Source of the DNA: Priapulus caudatus
Lineage: Eukaryota > Priapulida > Priapulimorpha > Priapulimorphida > Priapulidae
DNA: 40,814 nt
Direction of reading: 5' to 3'
Assembly: GCF_000485595.1 (NCBI RefSeq)
Contig: NW_014577359.1
Location: 211,582 to 252,395 of the forward strand
Shown: in pieces, positions 32,221 through 40,814 of the stretch
Layout: each line of letters starts with the position of its first letter
Position numbering within the stretch: position 1 is the first letter of the stretch
Notes under the pieces: generated by a model
What the model was told of the DNA's origin: nothing
The model's input: the letters and a program-made list of their open reading frames with translations, nothing else
Database searches by the model: none
Program-made: the position numbers and the translations under genes

Positions 32221-35200
32221 AATTAGATGGCCAGCGTGTCTATGATAAGACCAAAAGGATGCGTACGTTCCAGCCAGCGTGGAAATCGTCATACATATAA
32301 ACGCTGATGGCCACACAGGTTGACATAAAGAATACAATCAAAGAACTAGAAACAAAGGTGGACCTCCTCCAAAACAATTCGGCATCTGCAACTGAAATCA
32401 TCAGAGAACTCAAGGAACGCGAGAGACGCCAAACTTCACTGATGCTCTTTAATATCCCGGAGAGTGATGCAATGGTACCCGCAGACAAGGTCAGCCACAA
32501 TACCATGGAGCTTAACAAATTCATCACAGATTATAATCTACAGGTTGAGGTTACAAACGTCAAACAAATAATTAGGGTCGGCCCGGTCGGGGCAAAAAAC
32601 GAGGATGGGGTCTTTCGGCCCATGAAAGCGACCTTCGAGGAGAAGGGGGATCCCTCCACACTAATGCAGGCACTAAAGAAACTAGACATTTCAACAAAAA
32701 AGAAGTTGACGATTCACTTGGCCCCAGACCTCCCCCCAATGCAACGCGAAGAGGTAAAAATTCTAAGAGCTATGAGAACTCGACGACAGGCAGAATTGGA
32801 AAAAACCGGCATCAAAAATTTCAAGTGGATCATACTCAGAGATACCTTGAGAAAAGTGAGAATCCCCCAGGAAAATCAATAAGACCACACACTTACGAAA
32901 AAATTGCAAATTTGCAAATTGATAAAACTAGGCATAATAAAAAAATCAGGGATTGGAACGTTAGAACTTCACATGGCTTAAAGTATTTCTACAGCAACAT
33001 TGATACGCTAGGTCTCCAACAAAAAATCTGAAATTCTTGCCATGGTTGATGTAACTTCTCCTGATATTATAGGTCTGACCGAAATAAATTCTAAAAATAC
33101 AGATGACAACTCGTTAGCGCTCACTGAGCTAGTAATCCCAGGATACGAATGCCGGCCTGATAACATTGGTAACCCGGGCAGAGGTGTAGTCATGTGGACG
33201 AAATGCAGTCTGGACGTTACACAGATCGATGGTCCAATCAAGGTGCACGACAGCATCCTATGCGAAATCCGTCTCCACAAGAAGGTCAAGCTCTTGGTAG
33301 GCTGCGTATACCGCTCCCCTAACAGCAGCACCGAGCATAATGACAGTCTGTCAGCTAATCAAGTTAATCAAATTAAGTGGGCCTCTTTCCTAAACTACTC
33401 GCATATGGTCCTGGCTGGTGACTTCAATTTTCGAGAAATTTGTTGGAACTCTAACAGATGTAGAGCCAGTGAAAATCATCCAGCTTCGAAATTTTATAAG
33501 GTAATAAATGACCTGTACCTAACACAACATGTAGATCGAGCTACACACTACAGACCTGGTCAAACACCTACACAAATAGATCTAGTAATATCAAATGAAC
33601 CCAACATGATTAATGACATCGACTTCTCTGCACCCATCGGTCGTAGTCACCATGCATCACTGCTCATTAACATCAACTGCTACGTTGAGTTTAACCGACA
33701 GTCGCCACGAAAAGTAATCAAATACCATAATGGAGATTACGATGGCTTCAGGCAGTTTGTACAACAACATGTGTGGAAATTTAACCCACAGAGCTCCCCA
33801 CTCGCCGATATCTACTATGAACTTACCGAAGTATTAAACGAAGGTAGTATTAAATTCATTCCGACCATAACAGTGAAGGACGAATACAAGAAGAGAGCCG
33901 TGTGGAGGAGTAAAGAAACAGATATACTGTCCAAATCAAAAAATCGAGCCTTCAGACATCTCGTAAAAACTGGGGAAGGTGTAGAAGAATACTATAAACT
34001 ACGCAACCAATCAAGTTCCGCTAATAGATCTGCCGAGAGGACCTTCGAGAAAAAAGTTGCGATGGAATACAAATCCAATCCTAAAAACTTCTTCAAACTG
34101 GCGAACAGCAAGATGAAAGCAAAAAATACAATACCGGAACTGAAAACTAAAGACAAAAATGCCATCACTGACCTAGAAATACTAGTTAGAAATACTCAGT
34201 TACTAAATTAATACTTCGGTAGCGTATTTACTATGGAGGATACTTCAAATATGCCAGTAATTAATCAACATGACAAGACAGCCCCCGATGTCCACATAGA
34301 TGTTAACGATGTGGCCAAAAGACTAAAAGCACTAGATGCAAACAAATCACCAGGTCCAGATAACATCCATCCTCGCATCCTAAAGGAGCTAGCAGAGGTG
34401 ATTGCCCCAGTGGTCACAGTAATATTTAAGAGATCACTCGAATCGGGCGAAGTCCCTCATATGTGGCATATGGCACACGTGACGCCAATATTTAAGAAAG
34501 GGAGCAAAAAGCTGCCAGAAAATTACAGGCCGGTGAGCCTGACCTGCATTCTATGCAAACTTTTGGAAGGGATGGTCGCCGAAGTCATCATTAATCATAT
34601 GACTGCAGAGAACCTACTCGCAGCGGAGCAATACGGGTTCAGAAAAAGCCGATCATGCAGCTCTCAGATGATGGTTGTTCTGGAAGAATGGACTGACTCA
34701 TTGGAGAAGAGAGAGCCCATAGATATAGTATACTTCGACTTTCAGAAAGCGTTTGACAAGGTGCCACACGGACACCTAACTAGTAAGTTATAATCCCTGG
34801 GGATCAGAGGTAACACACTTTGCTGGATTAAAAAATACCTTAGCAACAGAGAACAAAGAGTGGTGATTAATGGCGAGTTTTCCACACCAATTACAGTAAC
34901 AAGTGGCGTGCCTCAAGGCAGTGCACTTGGCCCGGCATTATTCATTTTATTCATAAATGACCTTCCAGTTGGTATACACAACAAAATCCGCCTATTCGCT
35001 GACGACACGAAACTATATGGCAAAGTTAGTAGCGTAGAAGCGTGTCAAAACATTCAAGAAGACGTGGATATAGGTTAGAAGAATGGGCGTGTACATGGCA
35101 GAGGAAATTCCATCCAAAAAAATGTAAAGTACTCAGACTAGGAACAGGTCACGCTGACTTTAGCTATAAAATGAGAGGGGAAGCCAACACAGTGTCTGTT

Positions 35201-35640
35201 CTGGAATTCGTTGAGCAACAGCAGGATCTCGGTATTATCACGGACAAACGCCTCACCTTTGAAGACCATATAAATACGAAAGTGTGCGCAGCAAAGGGCA
35301 TAGTCGGCATAATCATGCGCACCTTCCATTACATGTCAAAAGATATATTTAGATTACTGTTCAAATCCATGGTAAGACCCATAATTGAATACGGTAACAC
35401 GGTATGGGCCCCATTATCAGACGAGATCGGTCTCACTAAGAAAATCGAGAGCGTACAACGAAATGCCACCAAACAAGTACCCGGGTTAACAAATCTGCCG
35501 TATGATGAAAGGCTACGCCTGTTAAAATTACCATCACTTTTATACAGAAGAAGACAGGGTGACATGATCGAGGTCTGGAAGCGATTACATGGAAAATACG
35601 ACGACCAATACCCGTGGCTAAAACTAGATAGCAACACACA
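32220..35640 (+). mobile_element. CR1-like non-LTR retrotransposon (LINE), inactive
   Basis: ORF1 (32307-32882) and ORF2 (about 32930-35689) have the order, spacing and motifs of the CR1/L2/Jockey group: an APE-type endonuclease followed by a reverse transcriptase. The element lies on the plus strand. ORF2 has in-frame stops at 34209-34211 and 34791-34793 and frameshifts near 33021-33026 and 35066-35072, so it cannot retrotranspose. The 5' boundary is not defined. The 3' end runs into another repeat at about 35640, and no 3' UTR tail is seen. Confidence 0.9.
32307..32882 (+). CDS. LINE ORF1 protein (intact, 191 aa)
   Basis: The N-terminal about 35 residues look coiled-coil forming (IKNTIKELETKVDLLQ). 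They are followed by RERRQTSLMLFNIPES, a phrase typical of the RNA-binding domain of LINE ORF1 proteins ('RxxRxxNlxifGipEs'), and a basic C-terminal half. Such proteins bind the element's own RNA as nucleic-acid chaperones. The frame is undamaged from ATG to TAA, in contrast to ORF2. I saw no zinc knuckle. Confidence 0.75.
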   Translation: MATQVDIKNTIKELETKVDLLQNNSASATEIIRELKERERRQTSLMLFNIPESDAMVPADKVSHNTMELNKFITDYNLQVEVTNVKQIIRVGPVGAKNEDGVFRPMKATFEEKGDPSTLMQALKKLDISTKKKLTIHLAPDLPPMQREEVKILRAMRTRRQAELEKTGIKNFKWIILRDTLRKVRIPQENQ

Positions 35641-35689
35641 ATGTCTTATCGTAGCAATGTTCCATGAAATGTTCGGCAATGTGCGGTGA
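32930..35689 (+). pseudogene. LINE ORF2: APE endonuclease + reverse transcriptase, broken
   Basis: Endonuclease part: SPDIIGLTEIN (about 33060-33092), VGCVYRSPN, LAGDFNFREICW (about 33412-33447), TPTQIDLVISN (about 33567-33599) and GRSHHASLL (about 33638-33664). The last normally carries the catalytic Asp-His pair as S-D-H, so an Asp appears replaced by His. Reverse transcriptase part: KSPGPDNIHPRILKEL, ENYRPVSLTCIL, motif A IVYFDFQKAFDKVPHG, motif B TSGVPQGSALGP and motif C LFADDTKLYG. The first stop replaces a codon in the conserved LNxYFGSVFT and the second one in SKLxSLGIRG. The C-terminus is replaced by unrelated sequence after about 35640. Confidence 0.9.
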
Positions 35690-36056
35690 AAAAAGTCGCC
35701 GAACATTTGTTCCGAACAATGTTTCTGAAAATCGGAAATGTTTGATATCTCGAACATTGTTCGTCGAATGTTCGTCAATGTGCGCTGAATGTCGAACAAT
35801 TCTAGGAACATTTGTAAAGTAGTAACTAATAGCAGCACGATATGTGGTCACATGATTTTTGTGCCCAATCATGCGCCGATCACGTGAATCTTTACAACAC
35901 AGCTACTAGACGGTGCCACGAGATTGTTCGCTGCAAAATGTTCGGCAATGTGCGCTCAGCAATTTTCCACCCGCACATTGCCAGACAAAAACATTTGTTC
36001 GGACGAACATTTGTTCGGGAAAATGTTCGGCAATGTGCGCCAGGCTTAAACGCACC
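35640..36056. repeat. nested repeat built on AATGTTCGGCAATGTGCG
   Basis: AATGTTCGGCAATGTGCG or close variants occur directly at about 35669, 35769, 35937 and 36022. The inverse phrase CGCACATTGCC is at 35973, and GAACATTTGTTC palindromes recur (35702, 35992, 36006). The last about 70 bp (35972-36041) form one inverted repeat. It replaces the expected end of LINE ORF2. It is probably a non-autonomous DNA element inserted in, or fused to, the LINE. No frame of note. Confidence 0.6.
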
Positions 36057-37365
36057 AGAATAAATTGTTGTAGATGATATTGTTAGTCGATACTAAAGAT
36101 GAAGGTCCTCTATAACTTTTCTATAGGTCTTTTATAACATTTATGCAGTTATTACACATTATACGTTTCAGCAATGTTGGAATCAATTCATTTGCAATGT
36201 CGAAATAAAACCGACCTTTTCTTGTAGAGCTATCACATTACACTTTGTATGTGTGATAAGTATGCAACTTGATGTGTACTGCCCCTTCCAATTTTTCTAT
36301 CTCTGAAGTATTTGTTCCAATAAAATGCAAGCTATATAGCCAAAATTAACCCAGGACTATAATACAACAATGCACAATACTTTTGTTGATGTACACATAA
36401 ACCTCAACATTTATTGCTTAACAAGAACTGTTACAGTACACTTTACTTGAACAGCTACGTGACTGAGGACTATTTCATGTATTGCTAGATGATGGTGCAG
36501 TACGATGGTAATGTATAAATGATACAGCAATAACAATGACTATTTTCAGTGTGAGCTAAGAATTTAAAGTTTATTTTTCATGCCAGCCCTGTTAGGATAG
36601 ACACATAAATGACATTTTGAGATCTATATTATCAACATTATTAGTCCACTATATAGCCAGCAGCTGAAAGCAAGGATTTCACATTGTTCACGAAATAACG
36701 TTATTGACTAACCGTTTTATCTGAAGGAATAGACTAGAGTCTAGCGATTTACATGAAATGCTCAAGTAAATATTTCCAGTAACATTTTTGGTAACATCCC
36801 ATGCAACTATACACAGCCAAGTGCCTAATTCATCCAGCAAACAACTGACATCATTGCCAAGAACACAAACATAGATTCATTCCAATATTAAACTCATCAC
36901 GTTGGAATTATAACAATTGACACGAGGCTCATACTTAGGTGTTGTTTCTGTGAGATCGGCCCATGCATAGAATATCTTGCACCTTAAAATAAATTGTTGT
37001 TCTTACTAGGTGGTGAGGGCCAGAACAGAGTGTTGGATCTTTAGGTATATAAACATGGCTGTCCAAATACGTTGATGTTATTATCTATGTGCAACCTTCC
37101 AACTAACAACAACACATCAATACAGAATAGTACATGAAATTAGCAACATGCCAATGTTACCGAGCCTACGGATGCTTTGCAGATCTCATTTGTGCTGTTG
37201 TATGCAACTATACAGCATGCCCCCGATAACAATATCGTTTGTAACTGCTGGATAAACTTTTGAAATTATAACAGCCATTTGACGGAAAAGATGCACGAAA
37301 CGTTTAACATGATTCTAACCAATCACGTTGCTGCCTGCGAATCACTGTTAGACAAGTGCTGCCCT
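36057..37365. other. non-coding region downstream of the aldolase gene
   Basis: No exon is recognised on either strand. For the minus-strand aldolase transcript this would hold the 3' UTR. AATAAA hexamers on the minus strand (plus TTTATT) are at 36570-36575 and 36410-36415, but these are only candidates. No ADAM exon was found here on the plus strand. Confidence 0.5.
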
Positions 37366-37458
37366 CTAGTACTGGTGGTTGGCGATGAACAGAGACTGTC
37401 CGCCAGCAGCACTGGCTGCTCCGCCACCAAACTTGCCCATGGCTGCCTCACCGTTGGC
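37366..37458 (-). CDS. ALDO: aldolase terminal exon with stop
   Basis: The acceptor is CTTCTTGCAG. It reads [30 protein letters not shown], then TAG at 37368-37366. The tail is richer in Gly/Ala than vertebrate aldolases but keeps the terminal tyrosine. Confidence 0.95.
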   Translation of the reverse strand, partial: ANGEAAMGKFGGGAASAAGGQSLFIANHQY

Positions 37459-39529
37459 CTGCAAGAAGCAACATAGCGTTAATAATTATTATAATATAAA
37501 GCGACATAGTATAAGCCGGGACACTCATCCTGTGATGTACCAACAGTCAGCACCGCATCGCTACCTTATTATACTTTATAACATATATACATATATTATA
37601 TCGATCTATCTATATATATATATATATATATTTAAACTTCAACTCTCTATCGAGCGCAGTACGCATGAGAATTATCACGTTTACTCAGCACGCAAAACAC
37701 ACGAAAAAATAAATAAAAGAGAGAGAGCCGTCCGTCACCTTAGCGCGTGTCCTCAGCTGATTCTGTCCTGCCTTGATGTTCTCCGTCTTGCCGCCCCACG
37801 CGGCAAGCACGGACGCCTGAAGGGCGCGGCCGAAGCTGAAGGTCAACGTCCACGGCCTCTTGATTGGCACCTGGTTGATGGCGTTCAGGTTGGCCGTGGC
37901 TTCCTCCTCAGACTGTCCTCCGGAGAGGAAGGTGATTCCTGCGTGCGGGGAGGAGAGAAAGGTCGCTCGTTAGAAACGCTCGTTAAGCTTCGAGGACGGG
38001 TTAGCGTGAGAAACCGCAATGAATGCTCTGTAGCGACCTCGCGAGTGTTTCGCGACGCACACAGCGATTCCGAAACTCCAGCTCTGCTACCTTTGTTCCT
38101 TTCTATCGGATCAAGAAGAGTTGGCCGATCCAAGTCTGCTATGTACGCCAAAACACCAACCCTCGTGCGCGAGTACCTGGGACTGCCGGGGGCACGGTGC
38201 GAGACAGAGCCGTCACGGTTGCCATGCCGATCTCCACGGGCGTCGCCCTCATCGCGCATCCCATGCCGGGTGTGCACATGTTCGGCTTCAGCAGTGTTCC
38301 CTCCAGGTACACGTTGTGGTCGCTGAGGGCCTTGTAGCAGGCAGCCAGCACCTGAGAGGATCGAACGAGAAGTCGTTAATCAGCTGAGACGTCGTTATAT
38401 AGTCAGCGAACGATGGGGCAAAATCTCATCTTCCAGATTAACATTACGGGAGCAAAACTAACGCTACTCGGTTCTACCGTTGACGCGCAACTTTAAAATT
38501 CCCCAACCAAATTCGCATCTAGAAGTAGTGGTCAATTTGACGCAAACATCGCCGTCGGTTATTGAGAAGCAAAATCTTACGCGCAAGCTCCAAGAGTAAT
38601 GTTACAGGCACAACACTAAGGCTACTACTACGTTTTACTGTTGCCATGCGACATCTTTTCGGAATTTCTGATACTCAATAATGTCTAGAAATAACGGTTA
38701 TTTAATTGGCGTGAAGCAACTTCCAACAATGTGAACTAGAAGAGCGTTACAGTTGAATCAGTTACCTTTAGTGTTACAGTAGGTACAGAAGTACATTAGT
38801 AGTTACCCTTACTGTTACAGGACAGAAGTGAATTACTAGTTACCCTTACTGTTACAGGACAGAAGTGAATTACTAGTTACCTTCTCGGTGACCTTCTGGC
38901 TTCTTCGAAGGTCGTGGTCTCCGTCGGGGAGGATCTCCGGCTCGACGATCGGAACGAGACCGTTCATCTGGCAGATGCTTGCATACCTGAAGGTAAGAGC
39001 AAGTTTCTCGCGGCTCAATATATATATAATTATGAGAACTAATCTATGTACCGTATCTAATTTTACCCTTTACTTAACGACGGATGTTTGCTTTATTGAT
39101 TTATAAAAATTTAATGTGTTTGAAACTTAGACGTGAGTGAATTATCAACTTTTATATACAATATAATATATAATATATTTAATATATCATTTATATTTTA
39201 TATATAATATATGAAAGCCATCCTGTTTGGAAACGCGATCAGATCACAGAGCGCTTCGTTTAACGCCGCTTTGGTTAAAGTCGCGACTTTCAGGAACCTA
39301 ACGACGACGTTGACGGCGGTAACTGGTGTACTGGACGGTCGGACACGATGGCGGAAGCTGCCGCCCGCGCGTCGGCGACGGATCGCCTACCTGGCGAGTA
39401 CGTTGGCGTTCTCAAGGATGGAGAGTGGAGACGGGGTGTTGTGCCCGATCTTCAGTACACAGCGCCACTTGGCAAAGTCGCAGCCGTCCTTCTTGTACTG
39501 AGCGCACCTCTCTGACAGTCCGTCGAGTC
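37366..39529 (-). CDS. ALDO: class I fructose-bisphosphate aldolase, C-terminal two thirds (5 exons)
   Basis: Exons in transcript order are 39529-39391, 38986-38881, 38351-38177, 37938-37739 and 37458-37366. All junctions keep phase. About 237 residues are present of the roughly 360 usual. The enzyme splits fructose 1,6-bisphosphate into glyceraldehyde 3-phosphate and dihydroxyacetone phosphate in cytosolic glycolysis. Visible landmarks are WRCVLKI (active-site Lys of the 146 position), [13 protein letters not shown] (Glu187 region), [11 protein letters not shown] (Schiff-base Lys229), [17 protein letters not shown] (phosphate-binding Arg303) and a C-terminal Tyr (NHQY) needed for full activity in vertebrate enzymes. 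The N-terminal exons (with Asp33 and Lys107) lie beyond the right edge. The gene looks functional. Rabbit-muscle numbering is used for residues. Confidence 0.96.
37739..37938 (-). CDS. ALDO: aldolase exon: [12 protein letters not shown] ... FGRALQAS
   Basis: A 200-nt exon between CACGCAG and GTGACG. It completes the split Gly, then reads [60 protein letters not shown] and LRTRAK. It carries the phosphate-binding serine/glycine loop and arginine. Confidence 0.96.
38177..38351 (-). CDS. ALDO: aldolase exon with Schiff-base lysine
   Basis: The acceptor is CCTCTCAG and the donor GTACTC. It reads [18 protein letters not shown], then TLLKPNM with the substrate-binding lysine, and ends [17 protein letters not shown]. 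The segment after the lysine ([16 protein letters not shown]) departs from the usual family text. The exon ends one base into a Gly codon. Confidence 0.96.
38756..38880. repeat. 37-bp tandem repeat carrying copies of the splice donor
   Basis: Units start at 38802 and 38839 (identical 37-mers beginning GTTACCCTTACTG), with a diverged unit from 38761 and a fourth partial unit, GTTAC, at 38876-38880 that is the real donor in reverse complement. On the minus strand each unit ends AAGGGTAACTA, a near copy of the true AAG|GTAACTA junction. Confidence 0.85.
38881..38986 (-). CDS. ALDO: aldolase exon: YASICQMN ... KVTEK
   Basis: The acceptor is CTTCAG and the donor GTAACT. It reads [20 protein letters not shown] then [15 protein letters not shown], containing the catalytic Glu of VEPEIL. 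The donor lies at the edge of a 37-bp tandem repeat that contains further copies of GTAACTAGTAATTC. Confidence 0.96.
39158..39212. repeat. AT-rich palindromic tract in an aldolase intron
   Basis: Repeated ATATAAT and TTTATAT phrases, locally self-complementary. Confidence 0.7.
39391..39529 (-). CDS. ALDO: aldolase exon: LDGLSERC ... [10 protein letters not shown]
   Basis: The minus-strand acceptor is a C7 run plus AG and the donor is GTAGGC. The exon begins by completing a Gly codon and ends two bases into an Arg codon. It reads [20 protein letters not shown], then WRCVLKI with the active-site lysine, then [11 protein letters not shown]. Confidence 0.95.
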
Positions 39530-40366
39530 CTGGGGGGGAAGAACACACACTCAGCGTTCTCCGAGCATGACAACGTTAAACTACCCGCCCACAGACGCAT
39601 GCACGCACACGTACGCACGCACGCACGCACGCACGCACGCACGAGAAGTAGTCGTACGGGGATGAGGAGAATCAGTGGCAGTGAGGGCTCGCTGCGTGGA
39701 CCCCTGCTTTACGCGAAATTTCAGTTGAATGTTGTCTGATTAATACAAAGCTTGGTGCGAGATACAGCACATGTCTTTAAATGCCTATACGCACTCACGC
39801 TCTGACTACAAACACACAAATCATACCCTCTCTGCTATATATTATCTCATCGTATGACATATGGCTGATGGCACATAGCGGCAATTTAAGAATAGAGGCA
39901 TATAGATAGTTTTAGATGTGTAATGTGTGGGGTTAAGCTATAACACAAACTACATGTGGCTAGTGTGCAGCGTGAAACTAAACCCTGTGAAAACTAACGG
40001 TGTGTGTGCGGTTGCACCCTGGTTGTCTATTAGTAGCTGTTTACGTGTCCAGCAGTCCGGAGATAGATCGTTGCTTTTAGCCAGCTGGTATGGTGTAAAA
40101 TTAGCATGTGTGTGAGCTGGTATTAGATGATTTCGCGGAATGACATTAGCGTTGCTACATTATATATTATCTCATCGTATGCCCCGGCATTTTTAAGTAA
40201 CGCACCTACACACCGTAGCAAGTACTCGCTGTATTTAACAAAACATTAGACAGGAACCACGTCATTACAAAGCGAGGCACAATAACAAAAGTCACGCACA
40301 GCCAACACCCTCTGACATTTAAAATAAATCAATATACGACCAAACACAGTTGGGGAAAAGCCGCTC
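39530..40366 (-). other. aldolase intron (5' exon beyond the window)
   Basis: Lies 5' of the first visible aldolase exon. An (ACGC)n run occupies about 39612-39642. The phrase TATATATTATCTCATCGTATG occurs twice (about 39837 and 40160, quoted in 20-base parts: ATATATTATCTCATCGTATG). No aldolase exon encoding the 'GTNGETTTQG' region is found here. Confidence 0.65.
39612..39642. repeat. (ACGC)n microsatellite
   Basis: About seven ACGC units in the aldolase intron. Confidence 0.9.
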
Positions 40367-40814
40367 GTGTGCTTGGGCAGGAGAGATGATGGTATGTGCT
40401 TGCAGGCTAGTGTGCTTGGGGAAGAGAGATGATGGTATGTGCTTGCAGGCTCACATACCATCATCTCTCCCCACCAAGCACACTAGCCTGCAAGCACATA
40501 CTTGCAGGCTAGTGTGCTTGGGGAAGAGAGATGATGGTATGTGCTTGCAGGCTAGTGTGCTTGGGGAGGAGGAGAGATGATGGTATGTGCTTGCAGGTCA
40601 GTGTGCTTGGTGAGGAGGAGAGATGATGGTATGTGCTTGCAGGCCAGTGTGCTTGGTGGGGAGAGATGATGGTATGTGCTTGCAGGCTAGTGTGCTTGGT
40701 GGGGAGAGATGATGGTATGTGCTTGCAGGCCAGTGTGCTTGGTGGGGAGAGATGATGGTATGTGCTTGCAGGTCAGTGTGCTTGGTGAGGAGAGATGATG
40801 GTATGCAGGGCCCT
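40367..40814. repeat. 43-46 bp minisatellite, about 10 units, one inverted
   Basis: The unit begins GTGTGCTTGGKGRGGAGAGA and continues TGATGGTATGTGCTTGCAGG then YYA. Units differ by GGA indels and C/T variants. Positions 40452-40498 hold one unit in reverse orientation. The array reaches the right edge, where it ends GTATGCAGGGCCCT. It probably lies in an upstream aldolase intron. Confidence 0.92.

Noticed and set aside
37379-38326. 315-codon plus-strand frame across the aldolase exons
   Set aside because: It is the antisense shadow of aldolase exons and their introns. The minus strand carries the conserved protein.
40246-40580. Open frames through the minisatellite
   Set aside because: Repeat-unit translation only, and they appear on both strands.
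1-40814. CRISPR arrays, bacterial operons, ribosome binding sites or phage genes
   Set aside because: Spliced genes with GT-AG introns, LINEs and TTAGGG repeats show animal nuclear DNA. The tandem repeats lack spacer-repeat architecture.

Overview
The window is nuclear DNA from an animal, most likely a non-vertebrate metazoan. The evidence is spliced genes with GT-AG introns, an ADAM-family metalloprotease, a class I aldolase, a CR1-like LINE, TTAGGG-type repeats and much simple-sequence DNA. I cannot name the species. Almost every open frame longer than 60 codons outside the LINE is chance or low complexity. The real genes are split into exons of 65 to 200 nt.

Layout. (1) Positions 1056-29959, plus strand: six consecutive internal exons of an ADAM (reprolysin, M12B) gene. 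They encode the end of the prodomain, an RRKR furin-type site and the start of the metalloprotease domain. All five splice junctions keep reading phase. The introns are very large (8.5, 12.1, 2.7, 4.3 and 0.8 kb) and hold nearly all the mobile and repeat content. The signal peptide and early prodomain lie upstream of the window. The zinc-binding motif and everything after it were not found downstream. (2) 32.2-36.06 kb: a CR1-like LINE (ORF1 plus APE endonuclease/reverse transcriptase ORF2). It carries two in-frame stops and at least two frameshifts and runs into a different repeat at its 3' end. (3) 37366-39529, minus strand: the last five coding exons of a class I fructose-bisphosphate aldolase. 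The N-terminal third lies beyond the right edge. (4) 40367-40814: a 43-46 bp minisatellite with one inverted unit, presumably in an upstream aldolase intron.

The strongest candidate for something undescribed is a family of very short palindromes (about 45-107 bp) in the ADAM introns. Their termini read ATCARGAG (or GCAAGAG at one end), they are flanked by 3-4 bp direct repeats, and their interiors differ between copies yet pair within each copy. Other notable structures are a 261-bp foldback element with TTAGGG-like repeats in its core, a 130-bp-arm inverted repeat, a 909-bp element and a 70-bp mini-element sharing a GCGTTCACAC-type terminus, two diverged GC-rich elements flanking one ADAM exon, and about 1 kb of stacked polypurine and alternating purine-pyrimidine DNA.

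The two host genes are functionally unrelated (cell-surface or secreted proteolysis versus glycolysis). They are tail-to-tail, or the aldolase gene is nested in an ADAM intron. The window alone cannot decide.
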